Shown here one piece after another: positions 48,301-61,217 of a stretch of 64,000 bases of DNA. The DNA is from Siphlonurus alternatus. Lineage: Eukaryota > Arthropoda > Insecta > Ephemeroptera > Siphlonuridae. The position numbers and the translations under genes were made by a program. Under the pieces are notes generated by a model. The model was not told the origin of the DNA. It worked only from the letters and a program-made list of their open reading frames with translations, and did not search any database. Where the stretch lies: contig OX463780.1 in NCBI GenBank assembly GCA_949825025.1, forward strand, positions 42,636,979 through 42,700,978. The letters are read 5' to 3'. The first letter of the stretch is position 1; each line of letters begins with the position of its first letter.

Positions 48301-51300
48301 TATCCCCATCTTTCAGCTAACATAATATTCTGGGGGACTACTGAAGTTAACATTAAAAATATTTTTACACTTCAAAAGAGATCAGTCAGAATATTGAAAA
48401 ATTTAAAGCAAAAGGAATCTTGCAGGACTCATTTTGTATCTTTGGGGTTGATGACATTGCCTTCAGTGTATATTTTTAATTGTATTATGTATAAGAGAAA
48501 GCATCCCGATTCATATAAAATACTTCATGATGTCCACTCATATAATACAAGAAATAGTTGTAAGGTTGTCATTCCAAGTCATAGTAAATCAATCACAGAG
48601 AAAAGTTCGTATTATCAAACAGCAAAATTTTATGATCAACTTCCAAACTTGTTAAAAAATATAAAAAGTGACACTCTGTTTAAAAATTTGCTAAAAAAAG
48701 TACTTGTATGTAAAGAATATTATGAGATGCATTTGTTTTTCCATAATGAATTTAAAATAACGGAAAGAGACATTTTAAAACATACGTCTAAGAAAAATAT
48801 TAGGATGTATTCGTAATATTTTTATAACGTTTCATTAATTTAAATAAGTAATCCTATATGCATTGTGTTCTCCTATAGTTGCCTGGTTTTTACAAACATT
48901 GTATTTGACAAGACTGAAATGTTCATTTGACACTGTTTTTTATGTTTGTTGTTGTATTTAGTTATTAATTATTTATTGACAAGACTAATGCTGTATTGTG
49001 ACAATTTATTGTCACTGTATGTACCGCCTGTGGTCAAATAAAGTATTCTATTCTATTCTATTCTATAATATGTATGTTTGCGATATTAATGAGGGAGAAA
49101 CTGTACAACTAACTATTGTTTTACATAGCTGGGTGATGACCCCAACTCTTTGGTAGCGAGGGTATTATTTAACATGGAGGGCCAGCGCTGGAAGGATATG
49201 CGCAAGAAGCTAACTCCAACCTTCACGACAGGTCGCATACAGGCCATGTTTCCGTTGGTGAACGAGATTGCAGAAACTCTTGAGACGTATCTGGACACTT
49301 TGGCGAACACAGGGAAGGACGTAGAATTCAGGGTGAGCTAAATTTGGTCACCAATAAAAAAATTATATCAGTAATAGGGGAGTTGCATTGTAATAAAAAT
49401 ATATTTAAATTTCAAATTAATATTTTTGCTCACAAAGAGATGAATTGAGTACACGTTATATTAAAATTGAATTTAGATTTATCATTGAGATATATCATTT
49501 GATTTATATTTAAGCTTAGGTAATTATCATTAAAGCTATAATATACTTCAGTATATTTCTCCTAATATTTCAATTTATATTTTCATGTTATTAAAAGGTC
49601 ACTGAGAAAAATAATTGTAACACAAAATACTTATATAATTGCATATATTTCTATTGATTATTGTAGGTGAATGAAAACTTATTTGACTTGATTTGTTTAT
49701 TTTCTCTTGCAGGACATGATGTCACGATACACCACTGACGTCATCAGTTCTTGTGCTTTTGGCGTGAAATGTGACTCAATCAATGACCCAAATTGCAAAT
49801 TTAGAGAAATGGGAAAAGATATCTTTGAAGTAACATATTTCAGAGGTGCCAAGAGAATTATCTCTCAATTAACGCCTAAGGTATTTTGATAATATTTTTA
49901 ATTAGTTATTTGTTTTAATTGGCAGTGTTCCTAACTGTAAAATATTTATAGTTTATTTCAGCAATATTCCATATCACTGTCCTTCCTGAAGCAGTGTGTG
50001 ATTTCTTCCGCACTATGGTTCGTGACGTCATGACACTTCGAGCTAAGACGGGGGAGACTCGCAAGGACTTCATGCAGCTGCTGATAGAACTTAAGGACAA
50101 AGGACAACTATCACCTCTGGAGGGCGAGATTAAACCTACCAATGGCCACGTCAAGCAATCTTCAAACGTGGATAAAAGTAAGGCATGCCAAATATTTAAA
50201 CGTTTAAAAATTGTTATTGATGCACATATGTTTTAAAATTACGTTACGTTTTAAATAAATTTTGTAACAATATAACTGTCATAAAATTCACATATCAATG
50301 CCTGACATCACGCGTATTTTCCCACGAGGGTTATTTTGAAGAATAAAAGAGAAAAAGTGACGCACACTAGGTCTATTCGTAAGCCCTGTCTAGTGTACAG
50401 TACATCAGGTGTACAATTTCTTACACCAGCTCCGAGGGTCGTACAAAGTGCAAAGTCCTAGAAGAGCCGAAAAGTTAAAACTCAAATGTCACTTGTGACT
50501 ATAGTACCCTACAACAGGATTCAGTTGAAGAAAAAAAAAAAAGAAGAAATGTAGGGTAGTTGACGTCACTTCTATTTGTTCGTAAACTTGCTCAGACTAC
50601 TCAGGGGCAGAGAATAAACGAACAGACTTCTTATCTCAGATTTTCTTTTCAGAGCTTACGGATGATGACATCACAGCACAGGCTCTTGTATTCTTCATTG
50701 CTGGTTTTGACACCTCCTCGCTTACCCTGACATACTCGCTGTTTGAACTGGCCCGACAACCTGAGTTGCAGCGCCGCGTGAGGAGCCAGATCAAGGAGGT
50801 ACTGCAGCGCCATGACGGCAAGATGTCGTTTGAGGCGCTTGAGGAGATGACGTACCTAGACTGGATAATGCGAGGTAATCTCAGAAAACGATATCTGCTA
50901 GGATTACAGTACAGGAAATTTACCCAAGATTTGTACCATGATTTACTAATTATATTAACTCTACCTCTCAGGAATGATTGCTATTTTAATAAAAAATAAT
51001 TGCACTTAAAGTTACAGTTAAAGCATAATATATATTAGGTAGATCTGTAACATTGAAACACAGTTACCTAATTTGATTTTAAATTAAAGTTATCATATAC
51101 TTAATTTGCTATTTTAGTTAAATTAAAGTGGACAACTGTTGCTAAATTTACTGTTAATGTTATGGAACAAAAAATACCAGAGGTTTGCTGTTTAAGTTAG
51201 AAACTCATGATTTATTTATTTTTATTTTAAATTATACTTTCCTTTGGCATATTTAATTAAATAAATACAAAATATCCCCAATGTTAAACACTTAACGATG

Positions 51301-52559
51301 AATACAAAAATCACTTTAATTTCCAGAGGAGCTCCGAATGTACCCACCAGGTGCAGGTTTACTCCGAATGTGCAACCAGAAGTACGAGATACCAGATCAA
51401 AAGGTCACCATAGACAAAGGAACTATTATCATGATCCCCATAAAAGCCATGCAGAGCGACCCTCAGTACTTCAAGAACCCTGAGAAGTTTGAACCTGAGC
51501 GTTTCAAGGACGAGAGTCAGCATCCCCAGTACGTGTACATGCCCTTCGGAGAGGGGCCTAGACAGTGCATCGGTGAGTTTATTGGGACTTTTCATTTTCC
51601 ACTTTGAGCACACATTATTATATCTAAAACCTGTATAAAGCCGGTATTTCACGATACAATTTTTCTGATTATTGTATACAATTTTTCCTTGCAAGAAAAT
51701 TTCATCTCCATACAAACAAATGGAGTTCAAGTTTTCTTGTAAGAAAAAATTGTATTCAATAGTTAGAAAAATTGTGTCGTGTAATACCGGCTTAAGTATT
51801 GAGATTGAATGTATATTTTTAAATTATTTAATCAAAATATTAAATATTTATTCCCTCAACACAATTTTGTCTGATACTATAATATACACTGTATCAGATA
51901 TTAAATGTAATAAAAATATTGTAACAAAATTAGTATATTCTTAAATCTATAATATAAAGTACAATACAAGACAGAAAACATTAACAACTATTTCATTAAT
52001 ATTTGGTCGTGATCCGACCTGTAATCGGTAGGGTGATTTTCATTCATACAATGTTAAGTAATTTGGTTTAGATTCATTGGTGGTATAAAGTGTCTGTGTT
52101 TTTTAAGGTACATGCAGAGACTCCCGTTTATTATATAACTCAACTTAGGTTTCTTTTTGATTAACAACATTAAAAATATATTAAATTGCCAACATTTACT
52201 ACAATATTTTAGGATATGTATTGAATATTGACGCACTAATATTGTACAGTATCTGTTATAAATCTCACAGTATGCAATTTGCTGCATTTTCTTCATCGAA
52301 TTTCCCCACAGGTCTACGGTTCGCACGCATGCAGGTGAAGATGGGTCTCCTGGCGGTGCTCCGCAAGTTTGAGGTGCAGCCCAGCCCGAGCACCAAGTAC
52401 CCTCTTTCCTGGGACCCCAAGCAGTTCGTAATCATCCCCAAAGGAAGGGTCGTCTACGTCAAGTTAGTGCGGGCACAAGACTATAAGCTTGTAAACCGTT
52501 CTCCACTATATAATATTATAATATTTTTGGCGGCTTGTTTTCAGATTATTTTATTTTAA
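45345..52559 (+). CDS. P450-7: CYP6-like P450 with a stop-loss C-terminal tail
   Basis: 545-residue P450. Coding exons: 45345-45575, 46104-46196, 49129-49332, 49713-49880, 49952-50177, 50653-50874, 51327-51572 and 52312-52559. Motifs: WKDMR (W129, R133), AGFDTSS (D327, T328), EELR (E382, R385), PERF-KD, and [10 protein letters not shown] with Cys462. Where P450-6 ends GACTAAACTTG, this gene reads GACTATAAGCTTG. The ancestral stop is lost and 25 residues follow D520, ending in a hydrophobic run. Exon 5 starts FISAIF rather than IAKIF because the acceptor region changed; only the acceptor at 49950-49951 keeps phase. Intron 2 is 2.9 kb because of LINE insertions. AATAAA is at about 52695. A sequencing error at the stop is the alternative explanation for the tail. 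Confidence 0.93.
46441..46560 (-). mobile_element. LINE 3'-end fragment, inverted relative to the next LINE
   Basis: AGTGACAATAAATTGCCATA and CAGCATATTAGTCTTGTCC are diverged complements of the LINE tail at 48980-49040. A second, oppositely oriented 3' fragment of the same family therefore starts P450-7 intron 2. Its right limit is unclear. Confidence 0.65.
46821..49068 (+). mobile_element. Damaged jockey-like LINE in P450-7 intron 2
   Basis: Three open segments make up one reverse transcriptase: 46821-47810, 47835-48251 (same frame, separated by a TAG at 47808) and 48274-48816 (shifted frame). Motifs include NKNAAGPDEIP, NYRPISLQSVFSKIFEK, a QHGF block, FDMQKAFD, TLGVPQGAGLSP and the catalytic FADD, typical of jockey-clade non-LTR elements. 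No endonuclease domain lies upstream, so it is 5'-truncated. The 3' end is at tandem TATTC repeats near 49040-49068. One in-frame stop and one frameshift (near 48230-48250) make it inactive. Same orientation as the host gene. Confidence 0.9.
51637..51794. repeat. Hairpin MITE, family D copy 2
   Basis: In P450-7 intron 7. The ends AAGCCGGTATTTCACGA and TCGTGTAATACCGGCTT are inverted copies. The inner arms pair around the CATCTCCATACAAACAAATG loop, which is identical in copy 1 at 24833-24982. Confidence 0.88.
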
Positions 52560-53760
52560 ATTGTTTTAATTGCAGGGAAAACTGCACTTTATCATAAATA
52601 TCTTTTACTTGTTTTTTTACAAAGATCCGAATTGTTTTAATTATTTAATGAATATGACATCTTTTTAAATTTTATAACGATTTTTGACTACATTAATAAA
52701 AATACAGAACTACTACTATGTTTTTTGAGTATTTTACTCTTCAATGCTGATATTATGAAAAAGTTTTTTGTGTAATGCACAGGATAAAGTATATATAATT
52801 ACATTATTTAATTAAAGTGACTCAATTATGTCAGTTTATCTGATTCACATCGATAATGCTAATTATAATTTTGTAAATTAGTAATGTATTTACTGCAATG
52901 GACATTAATTGTAAATTAAATTGTATATATATAATTAAACATCGTTTGTATATTACATATTTTTTTTGTTAGCTAGTCTGTTTGGCTGTACAGCATAGAT
53001 GCATATCAAATATATATAATTAGCATTAAAAAATAAAGGTTTGTCATGTGTTTTAATATTTTAAATGAATTGCGTGGCTGTAAACGATTTCATCAATTTA
53101 GATCAATTTGTAATTACTTAAACTTTTAAACTATTTCCATTTACAAAAATTAAAAAATTATATATATCACTATATAGGATTTAATTTTAAGTAAAAAATT
53201 AGTTGTAGACAAAAATGTGGGAACCAATTCCCGCAAATAATAAAAATATGCAAAATTTTAATATATGAATATGTGAATTTTACATTTTGTCTCATGGCAT
53301 ATATATGTCTCGTCATTGCTAAATTTAGACACCATAAGCAGACAATTTACGCAACTTATCGTCCAGAAAGGATAAGGAAAAAAGTGTGGCATGAAAAACA
53401 ATTTCAATGAACTCAAATGAACCACATAATTATATTAAGTAAGACAGTTAATTTGGAAAACATAACAACTTTTATACTACGAAATTAGCCTCTCTGTTTA
53501 TTAATGTTAATTGCGACTGCAGAGTTTGCACCTTTTTTTTATCATCAATTGAAACACTATAAAAAAGCATAGCATCATACTAAAGTTTGATAACAGAGTT
53601 GTTATTAAATACAGCGTACATGTTACCTTCATATGACCTTGGTAGAGTGACTTGCAAAAATGACAAAAGATGATGATGATGATTTCGCCCGTATGATATT
53701 TTTTTTAATATTTTTATTCCCCCACCACCAAACACTTAGCAAGTCTGTACACTTTGAGCA
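52560..53760. other. Spacer between P450-7 and P450-8
   Basis: AT-rich DNA with the P450-7 polyadenylation signal near 52695. No gene, RNA or clear repeat was recognised. Confidence 0.6.
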
Positions 53761-53822
53761 CGAGAGATAACGTAGTCGACTTTAAGCTGCTGGAGTCACC
53801 GCTACGTCAAACAGCAGCTACA
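53761..53822 (+). promoter_or_regulatory. P450-8 putative non-coding exon 1
   Basis: A GC-richer stretch containing GTAGTC (53772-53777) that ends at the donor CTACA|GTAAGT (53822/53823). The acceptor CCTAG at 55702-55706 directly precedes the ATG. No TATA box. Assigned by analogy with the other genes. Confidence 0.45.
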
Positions 53823-55353
53823 GTAAGTTTACTTATTTTTTAATATTTTGATTTTCTTAAACAACGTTATGATGGGATCAAGTTTAACTGTATAGAAAAT
53901 AATAAATCATAACTTAAATTTAGAATGTGTAATTTCAAATCACTATAAAATGAAAAAAGTTAAGGACATTTTAATCTTTCCAATTTTGAATGATACGTAC
54001 ATCAAAAATCATTAAAACAATTCTTTGAGTTTCTGGAGTCATGCAGAAGATACTTTAAAATCACAGTTTTAATTTAAGTTACACGCGTATTAAAAAATAC
54101 TATTAAATAAACATTTCAAATATTTTTATTATTATAATAAACTTTTTGTATGATAGAGTACATTGTAAATAATAATGCCACACCTAAAGAGTGAGTTGGA
54201 TGTCGTCTCTTGCTAAACATGCTAATGGCACTTTAAAAAGCTACGGGGCGTTGTGAAGGTCAACGATATAACAGCATTAGGATATCGCACGTAGCTTTTG
54301 ACAGCATGTTTGATGCATCAAAATGTGTGTAGTGGATAACCGTCAGGCAAATTTTTATTGCATATTTGAATGGAAGACCTCGTATTATGCACTCTCAAAT
54401 TTTTCAGCATTTTTCAACCCTCTAAAACCCTCAAAATCGAGGAAGAAGACGATATGACGTCATAGTCTCGCAATATTTTGTTACCTTGCTGGCGTGTTAA
54501 AATATTTCCATGACTATGACGTCACAGCGTTTTGCAGCTCGTTTTTAAGAAAAAAAGTTTAAAAAATATTTAAAAGGTATGACAATTCATAACTTGAGGT
54601 CCCCTCTATTCAAATAATAGCAATAAAAAAATTTCATGTAGGTATGTATTGCAGACTGTACATTTTTTGTAATATTAACTGAATATTGATATTTTATTAT
54701 GTTTTGAATGAATTGATGTTTTTAAATACCAGTGCATCTGTCCTGATTTTCCAGTATCAAATAAGAAATGACTTTTGCTACTGATGTTGTAATCTTTTTT
54801 TATAAGCGGAAATGATTTCCCTTGTACCTCAATTTAAAAAAAAGTTATTTATTCTTTATTGGAAAGTTTGAAAAGGTTAGACTTAAGTAATCATACGTAG
54901 AGGGTATACAAAGTTCAACATTTTTTTTTCTCTATATTTACTGTTTGGTACAGCCCCACCCACTTTTTTAAACTTACTGCATTGAAAGTTAAACTAAAAA
55001 AGAGCGTGATAAATGATAATGTTACAGGAAATTGGTTTGAATATAAAAAAAAAAAAAATCAACAATGATATATTAAAATTCCAGCAATATAATTTTCTTA
55101 TCATCTATAAGATATCATTTAAAAAAGAGATGTAATCCATACGCTAATTCTTTCTTTCAATTAATTTAAATAGAAATGTTTTGTGTTTCTAAAAATTCTG
55201 CGGTTATAAATTAACCGGTCTATACCTGGAACATTTACTTTGAGCCCAGTATACATTGTGACAAAGAAGAGTTCTCCAGGTAACTAAGAAATCCAGTGAT
55301 GCTGTGTTGCAAGTTATGTCAGAAAAAGACTGAATTATCAAGTATACTTTAAA

Positions 55354-55615
55354 AATGGAGTAACTCTACCTCAAAAAATTTTATTGCAGAAATGGATTAT
55401 AAAGGGTACAACATTATGCTACTCTGTTTTTTTTCTACTTAAGAGACCGAGATACATTTTTTTTTATAAAATTATTGGAAGTTAATGGCAGAGAGAGGCA
55501 TCAAGAGGCGTCAGTTCATTATAATAAAATGATTAAAATGGATAGTAAAGGGGCTAGATTTAAACCTGGGTATTAGTGGGTATAACTTTCATCATTTCTG
55601 AAAAAAAAAGTACTA
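55354..55615. repeat. Degenerate palindromic MITE, family A-like
   Basis: AATGGAGTAACTCTACCTCA and TTTTATTGCAGAAATGGAT match the family A left end. ATTATTGGAAGTTAATGG follows. The right half is decayed (CATCATTTCTGAAAAAAAAA). It lies in the P450-8 5' intron, about 90 bases before the start exon. Confidence 0.65.
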
Positions 55616-55706
55616 ATCAATACACAATATGCGAGTTAAAAATTTTAGCATATAATATCATATTTTTTTAACTGTAATCAACGACTAATTATAAGTTTTG
55701 TCCTAG

Positions 55707-58700
55707 ATGTTCGGCCTGGAGGTCGCACTCGGTCTGTTTGTGGTGACGCTGGGGCTCCTCTACTACTACCTCACCGCCAACTTCTCGCACTGGAAGGACA
55801 AAGGAGTCAAGTACATGAAGCCCTACCCTCTTGTGGGCTCCATGGGACGCGTACTCAGCCTACAAGAACACATGTTGGTGTTCTTCCAGCGAGCGTATCG
55901 CCGCTACAGATGTGAGCCGTACGTCGGATTCTATCAGGTCAGATTTGCTTGGAGAGGAAAGTTTTATTTTTACCTGTTATCAAATTAAATATTTGTGTGC
56001 TTGCAGGTACGCTCGCCGGCTCTTCTAATCCGAGATCCTGAGCTTGTCAAAGATATCTTCATCAAGAATTTCTCACATTTTGTTGATCATGGATTTAAGG
56101 TGATAATAAACATTGCGTAACTATTCGTAAATTAACTTGAAATAAAGTTCGTATTTAATTAATAAATAATTGAACATTTCATGATGCGTTCTATAATTCT
56201 TTTTGTATTATATTTTTTAAAGTAGAACGTAATTTATAAAGATAATCTTAGATAATTTTTTATTTACCGGATTAAATTAAAAATTTATTAAAACAGTAGT
56301 TTTCTAATTTTTATTTCTATTTCCTCAAGTGTTTTGTTGAAATTCATGAAACTTTAAAATTAGATTCTACTAAAAATAAAAATTATATCTCTTTAACTGT
56401 ACGTAAGATTGAACCTTTTGCTATTCTAAATTACAAACATTTTTCAGAAAGACTTAATTTAAATTAAAGCTTAATGCTGCAAAGTATGATGTAAATTAAC
56501 AACATTATTGCCCTCTCATCATTATAGGCTAGGATTTTTTTGATTTTTTATAATAAATTAAGGAAGTGGTGAGAATTGGAGTATTAAAACTAAACTCTAT
56601 TTTAGATTAACGAGGAGGCTGACCCTTTGCAGTCCAGGAATTTGTTTAACATGGAGGGCCAGCGTTGGAAGGAGATGAGGGCCAAGTTGTCCCCAACCTT
56701 CACGTCAGGTCGCATGAAGGCCATGTTCCCTCTGGTCCAGGAGTGCGCCCTCAAGTTTGAGACCCATCTCGGGACACTCGCGGACAAGGGTGCTGATCTG
56801 GACATAAAAGTAATAATATACACTATTATTTATTATAAGCTTTTAATATAAAAGAAGCAGCTCCTTATAATTAAATCAATTTAATGATATTCGTAGCTTT
56901 AATTAAATCAATATCTCGAAATGTGGAGCTTAGTAATAAAAAAATGAAAAGAAAATTATTGGGAATATTGAAAATATTAATTTTCCAAACATCATAAATA
57001 TGTTGTAATTTTTAAATACGCACCCGAAAATTGTCAAATTCTTTCATATTTTCACAGGACTTATTGGCACGTTTCACCACTGACGTCATCGCTTCATGCG
57101 CCTTCGGAATCCAATGTGATTCGATAAACGACCCAAATGCACACTTCAGAGTTATGGGTAGAAAATTACTAGAGACTGATTTCATAATGGGAATGAAAAT
57201 GGCCTTCATTACGTTTGCTCCTGAGGTAAGAACAAATTATTAATTAAAATGTGAGGCCAATATCACTGACTAGATGTTTCCAGATTGCAGAAAACTTCAA
57301 GCTTGGTTTCTTGTCCAAAGAATTGACCGAGTTCTTCCGTTCTCTCGTTCGTGACGTCATGACACTTCGTAAAAAGACGGGGGAGACTCGCAAGGACTTC
57401 ATGCAGCTGCTTATCGAACTTAAGGACAAAGGACGATTGTCACCTGAGGAAGCTGGAGAGACAACAGATAAGATGAATGGACCCACCGAGAATGGACAAG
57501 TTTCAAATACCAGTAAGTGCATCTATATGCCAAGCTACAAGTTATTTGTTAAAATATCTTCTGATGTTGCAAAAACAAACAGAACATGAAACATACTTTA
57601 TAGTCTTTAATATACGATTATTATTCATTACACTTTATGAAGACTGCAGTATAATAATAATTATTTTTAGCGTTTGAAGATTCTCAATTAAGTAACTACT
57701 CAGTTGTGATACGGTTGGGTTTATTTACTGTGACGCAGGAACATAAGCTACAGAAGCTTAATAATTCAGATCAAACTTTTATAAAATTGATAAGAAAATG
57801 TGATATATAGGTTTTTAATTTTTTTACTTAGCAACCAATATATATTTTATTTCATCAAAATGATAACGCAGTTTTATATAAAAAAAAATATATATAACAA
57901 TAAAAATAAATTATAACCAAGTTTCATATTTAGTAGTGTATATCGTCATGTAGCGTGAAATGAGCGCATGACGCAATATTGTTCTTCTACCGCTCTGAAT
58001 TTCGACTTCATAATTTCGGGTTTGTATGGTTCAAGCTTTTTTACGGTACTTGTTTACGCTCTGTCACAGTTCAATTACAAATATACGTGCTGCAGCGGCG
58101 ATATCTTAATTTCTCGATTCACTTTATTTTTATTATTATTTTTTTTTTTACAGAATTTTCAGATGATGACGTCACAGCGCAAGCTTTGGTGTTCTTCTTA
58201 GCCGGCTTCGAAACCTCCTCTACAGCACTGACATTTGCCCTTTTCGAGTTGGCTCGATGTCCCAAGCAACAGAAGAAAGCTAGAGAGCAGATCGAGGAGG
58301 TTCTGCAGCGCCATGATGGCAAGATGTCGTACCAAGCATTGCAGGAAATGACATATCTCGATTGGATTCTACAAGGTAATTTCTAGACTTTTGAATTTCA
58401 TGCATTTTGTTTCAATGCTAAATTATTGCACTTAATAAACTATAATTAAAATAAACATTAATTCAAATTAAATTGTGCCAATTTCAGAGTCTTTGAGAAT
58501 TTACCCTCCGGTTGCAATGCTGATGAGAAAGTGCACCAAGAATTACGTCATCCCTGGGTCGAAGATCACCTTAGAAGAAGGCACTCAGGTCATCGTTCCA
58601 ATTCACGCCATGCAAAATGATCCTCAGTACTTCCCCTACCCTGATAAGTTCGACCCTGAACGTTTCAGTGAAGAAAATATTAGCCAGAAAACTCAATACG

Positions 58701-59336
58701 TGTACATGCCATTTGGAGAAGGACCGCGACAATGTATAGGTAACTTTGGAAAATTTGGAATAGTAACAAGTAAAATATGAAAACTCAGATAAATCAAAGA
58801 ATGCATGGTTATGCTTTTATTAGGTTGAAATAAAATAATTTAACGTGATCTAAAGTTGATTTCACTTTAAAATTGTTAATATAAAGATGGCATGTGAAGA
58901 AGCACATCGATAAGACATAATAACATGTCTTTAATTTATATATTAATTATAATATTAATAATATTATAGTATCATATTTAATATATTTCCTATATCTTAT
59001 CACCTCTATTGAATTTAGTCTATTTAGATGACAAAAAAAAAATAACAACCATTACAACAATAATTATGTGAAAATTAATAAATAAAAAAATCAGAGTCTC
59101 TTGTTAGGGCAATAATTTTTATTCTAACTGTAACACACCTTTTTCTTATTTAATCCCTTGTTCCAGGTCTTCGGTTCGCACGCATGCAGTCCAAGCTGGG
59201 CCTGGTGTCCATGTTGCGTCATTTCGAGGTTCAGCCCAGCCCGCGCACCAAGTACCCTCTGACCTTCGACCCTCGTCAGTTCCTCTTGGTCTCCAAGGAG
59301 GACGTCTACCTCAAGCTTGCAAGGGCAACGACTTAA
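55707..59336 (+). CDS. P450-8: CYP6-like cytochrome P450
   Basis: 522-residue CYP6-like monooxygenase. Coding exons: 55707-55937, 56007-56099, 56606-56809, 57058-57225, 57284-57512, 58154-58375, 58488-58739 and 59167-59336. Motifs: membrane helix, WKEMR (W129, R133), AGFETSS (E328, T329), ESLR (E383, R386), PERF, and [10 protein letters not shown] with Cys465. The exon 5 tail is the longest of the array and encodes a Thr/Asn/Gly-rich linker. Exon 6 has CPKQQKKAREQ where most paralogs have RPELQR-AR-Q. AATAAA is at about 59923, after a family C MITE that would lie in the 3' untranslated region if that signal is used. Confidence 0.95.
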
Positions 59337-60770
59337 ATATAACTATAATGAAATATTGGGGGGCATTCACAAAGTACTTTAACCCCAACTTTAGCCCCAA
59401 GTTTTATCCCTGCAATGGTACTATAATAAACCTGGTGCTAAACTAGGGGCTAACCATGTTTAGCTCCTAGTTTAGCACCATGTTTAGTACCAGGGATAAA
59501 ACTTGGGGCTAAAGTTGGGGTTAAAGTGCTTTGTGAATGCTCCCCATTGTCTTTTATATCTTAAAAAAAATGTTTAAAATAAGTTTTGTAGTACAACAGT
59601 TTGCATCATTGAAGTATTTTACTTATATTCATCAATTGTAATTAATTTTATGTAAACAATAGAGCTAGTGGTCTATCTTGATTATTCAAATCATTAACTA
59701 TGGTAAATTACACTACTTTGCCATTTTGTAAAAACAAAATATAACAAGATAATACTTTCAACTAAAAAATGGGCTATGTGTAAATATTATAATTATTTGT
59801 TTGATTTAAAACAGTTGAATATTACATAAATTTAGAACATTTACCTAGAACAGGTATCTGAATATAACTTTATTGTATAATTATGTGTATGTGCAATGCA
59901 TCATTAAAAATTTTATTTTGAAATAAAATATCGTGTATGTAACTTGTTAATTTATTAATAGTATAACTTAATTTACTACTTACTTGTTAGCAAAATATCA
60001 ACGTCTTCATTAAATCAATATTTATTAATATAACTTTACCTTAGTACGTAATCGTAGTGTATCTGTAATTGCATAAAACAATAAGACTATATCTAAAATT
60101 TACCCGTACCGTTTTCAAAATATTGATATTGTCTTTCAACATGTATATAACATCAAAATGTTGGCAAGTCTAAAAGGCAATATGATGGTGAGAGTTCTGA
60201 AATATACATGAAGTATGAAAAAATGTTGTTTTTTTCCATAAAAATGTGAAACAACAACATAACAAAAGGTTGTCGTTAAATTTAGTTAAATGTTGCTATA
60301 TATATTTACAGTTTTAAGTTATATAACTTTTATAATGGTTTAAAAAAATTGAAAACTGTTTGATGAATTTATTAAAATACAAAATAATGAGGAAAATAAA
60401 AATTATTGATATTATTTACGCATTTTACAGATTTTATATAAAAAAAATACAAACTGTAGTACTTTTACAAAAAGTCAGCTCAAAATGACCTTCAGTTCCG
60501 AAGATTTATTTTTAATTATATAGTAAATTAAATATCAAAATTACTTCAACTAAAAACAAGCTTGGTACTATAAATAGAACAAAGAATGTTCTTTGCCCTT
60601 CGATAATTATGATGAAAAAGTTAGTACTTTTTTAAGTGATCTGATAAGTGACGGGGCAAAAATTGTTTTATTTTTATATTACATCATGATATAAAGTCAA
60701 ATGTTTAGTAAGTCACATTCGTATTGGTCGACGCAGTGACAGATATTGATAAGATAAAAAATAAAAAAAT
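59337..60770. other. Spacer between P450-8 and P450-9
   Basis: Family C MITE at 59358-59545, then AT-rich DNA. No gene seen. Confidence 0.6.
59358..59545. repeat. Hairpin MITE, family C
   Basis: A 188-bp near-perfect palindrome. GGGGCATTCACAAAGTACTT pairs with AAGTGCTTTGTGAATGCTCC; AACCCCAACTTTAGCCCCAA and TTGGGGCTAAAGTTGGGGTT are exact complements. Flanked by ATT on both sides, a possible 3-bp target duplication. It starts 21 bases after the P450-8 stop codon. Confidence 0.9.
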
Positions 60771-60775
60771 ATATT

Positions 60776-60877
60776 TATAAATTAAATGTACATTTGTTTT
60801 ATTGTCAGTCGCCATTAAATTCAATCTTTCATATTGTTGAAAATTTACTTACATAAGACAGCACCTTGAACGCACAG
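60776..60877 (+). promoter_or_regulatory. P450-9 core promoter and non-coding exon 1
   Basis: TTATAAAT (about 60776-60783) precedes a TCAGTC initiator (60805-60810) by about 30 bases. The exon ends GCACAG|GTAATT at 60877/60878. The acceptor CCCAG (61283-61287) is two bases before the ATG at 61289. Confidence 0.65.
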
Positions 60878-61171
60878 GTAATTATAATAATATTTAATAG
60901 CGTAATTTAAAATAAACATAGTGGAAAATTCATGAAACAATATTGATAATCAATAATGAGCAATTTAAAGAATTGAATATTATCTTCAATGTAATTTTAT
61001 CTTAATTATACTTCAATGTCAGATCAGCGTTTATACGAACAACAGCTCCTCAAATAACATTTCAGCTTCAAAAAATGAAATCAGGAAATTGTCGTAAAAT
61101 GCTGTAATAGGGCTCGTTCTTCATGAAATTCTCGTGCCTTTTGAAATGTTGACAAAAACTTGAACCTTTTT

Positions 61172-61176
61172 CTTTT

Positions 61177-61208
<32 letters not shown>

Positions 61209-61217
61209 TTTTTTTGT
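61172..61217. repeat. Poly-T tract
   Basis: Nearly 45 T with two C interruptions, in the 5' intron of P450-9, about 70 bases before the acceptor. Possibly the tail of an old - strand retroposon, but no body is recognisable. Confidence 0.8.

Noticed and set aside
46821..48816. LINE reverse transcriptase as an active gene
   Set aside because: It has an in-frame stop, a frameshift and no endonuclease domain.
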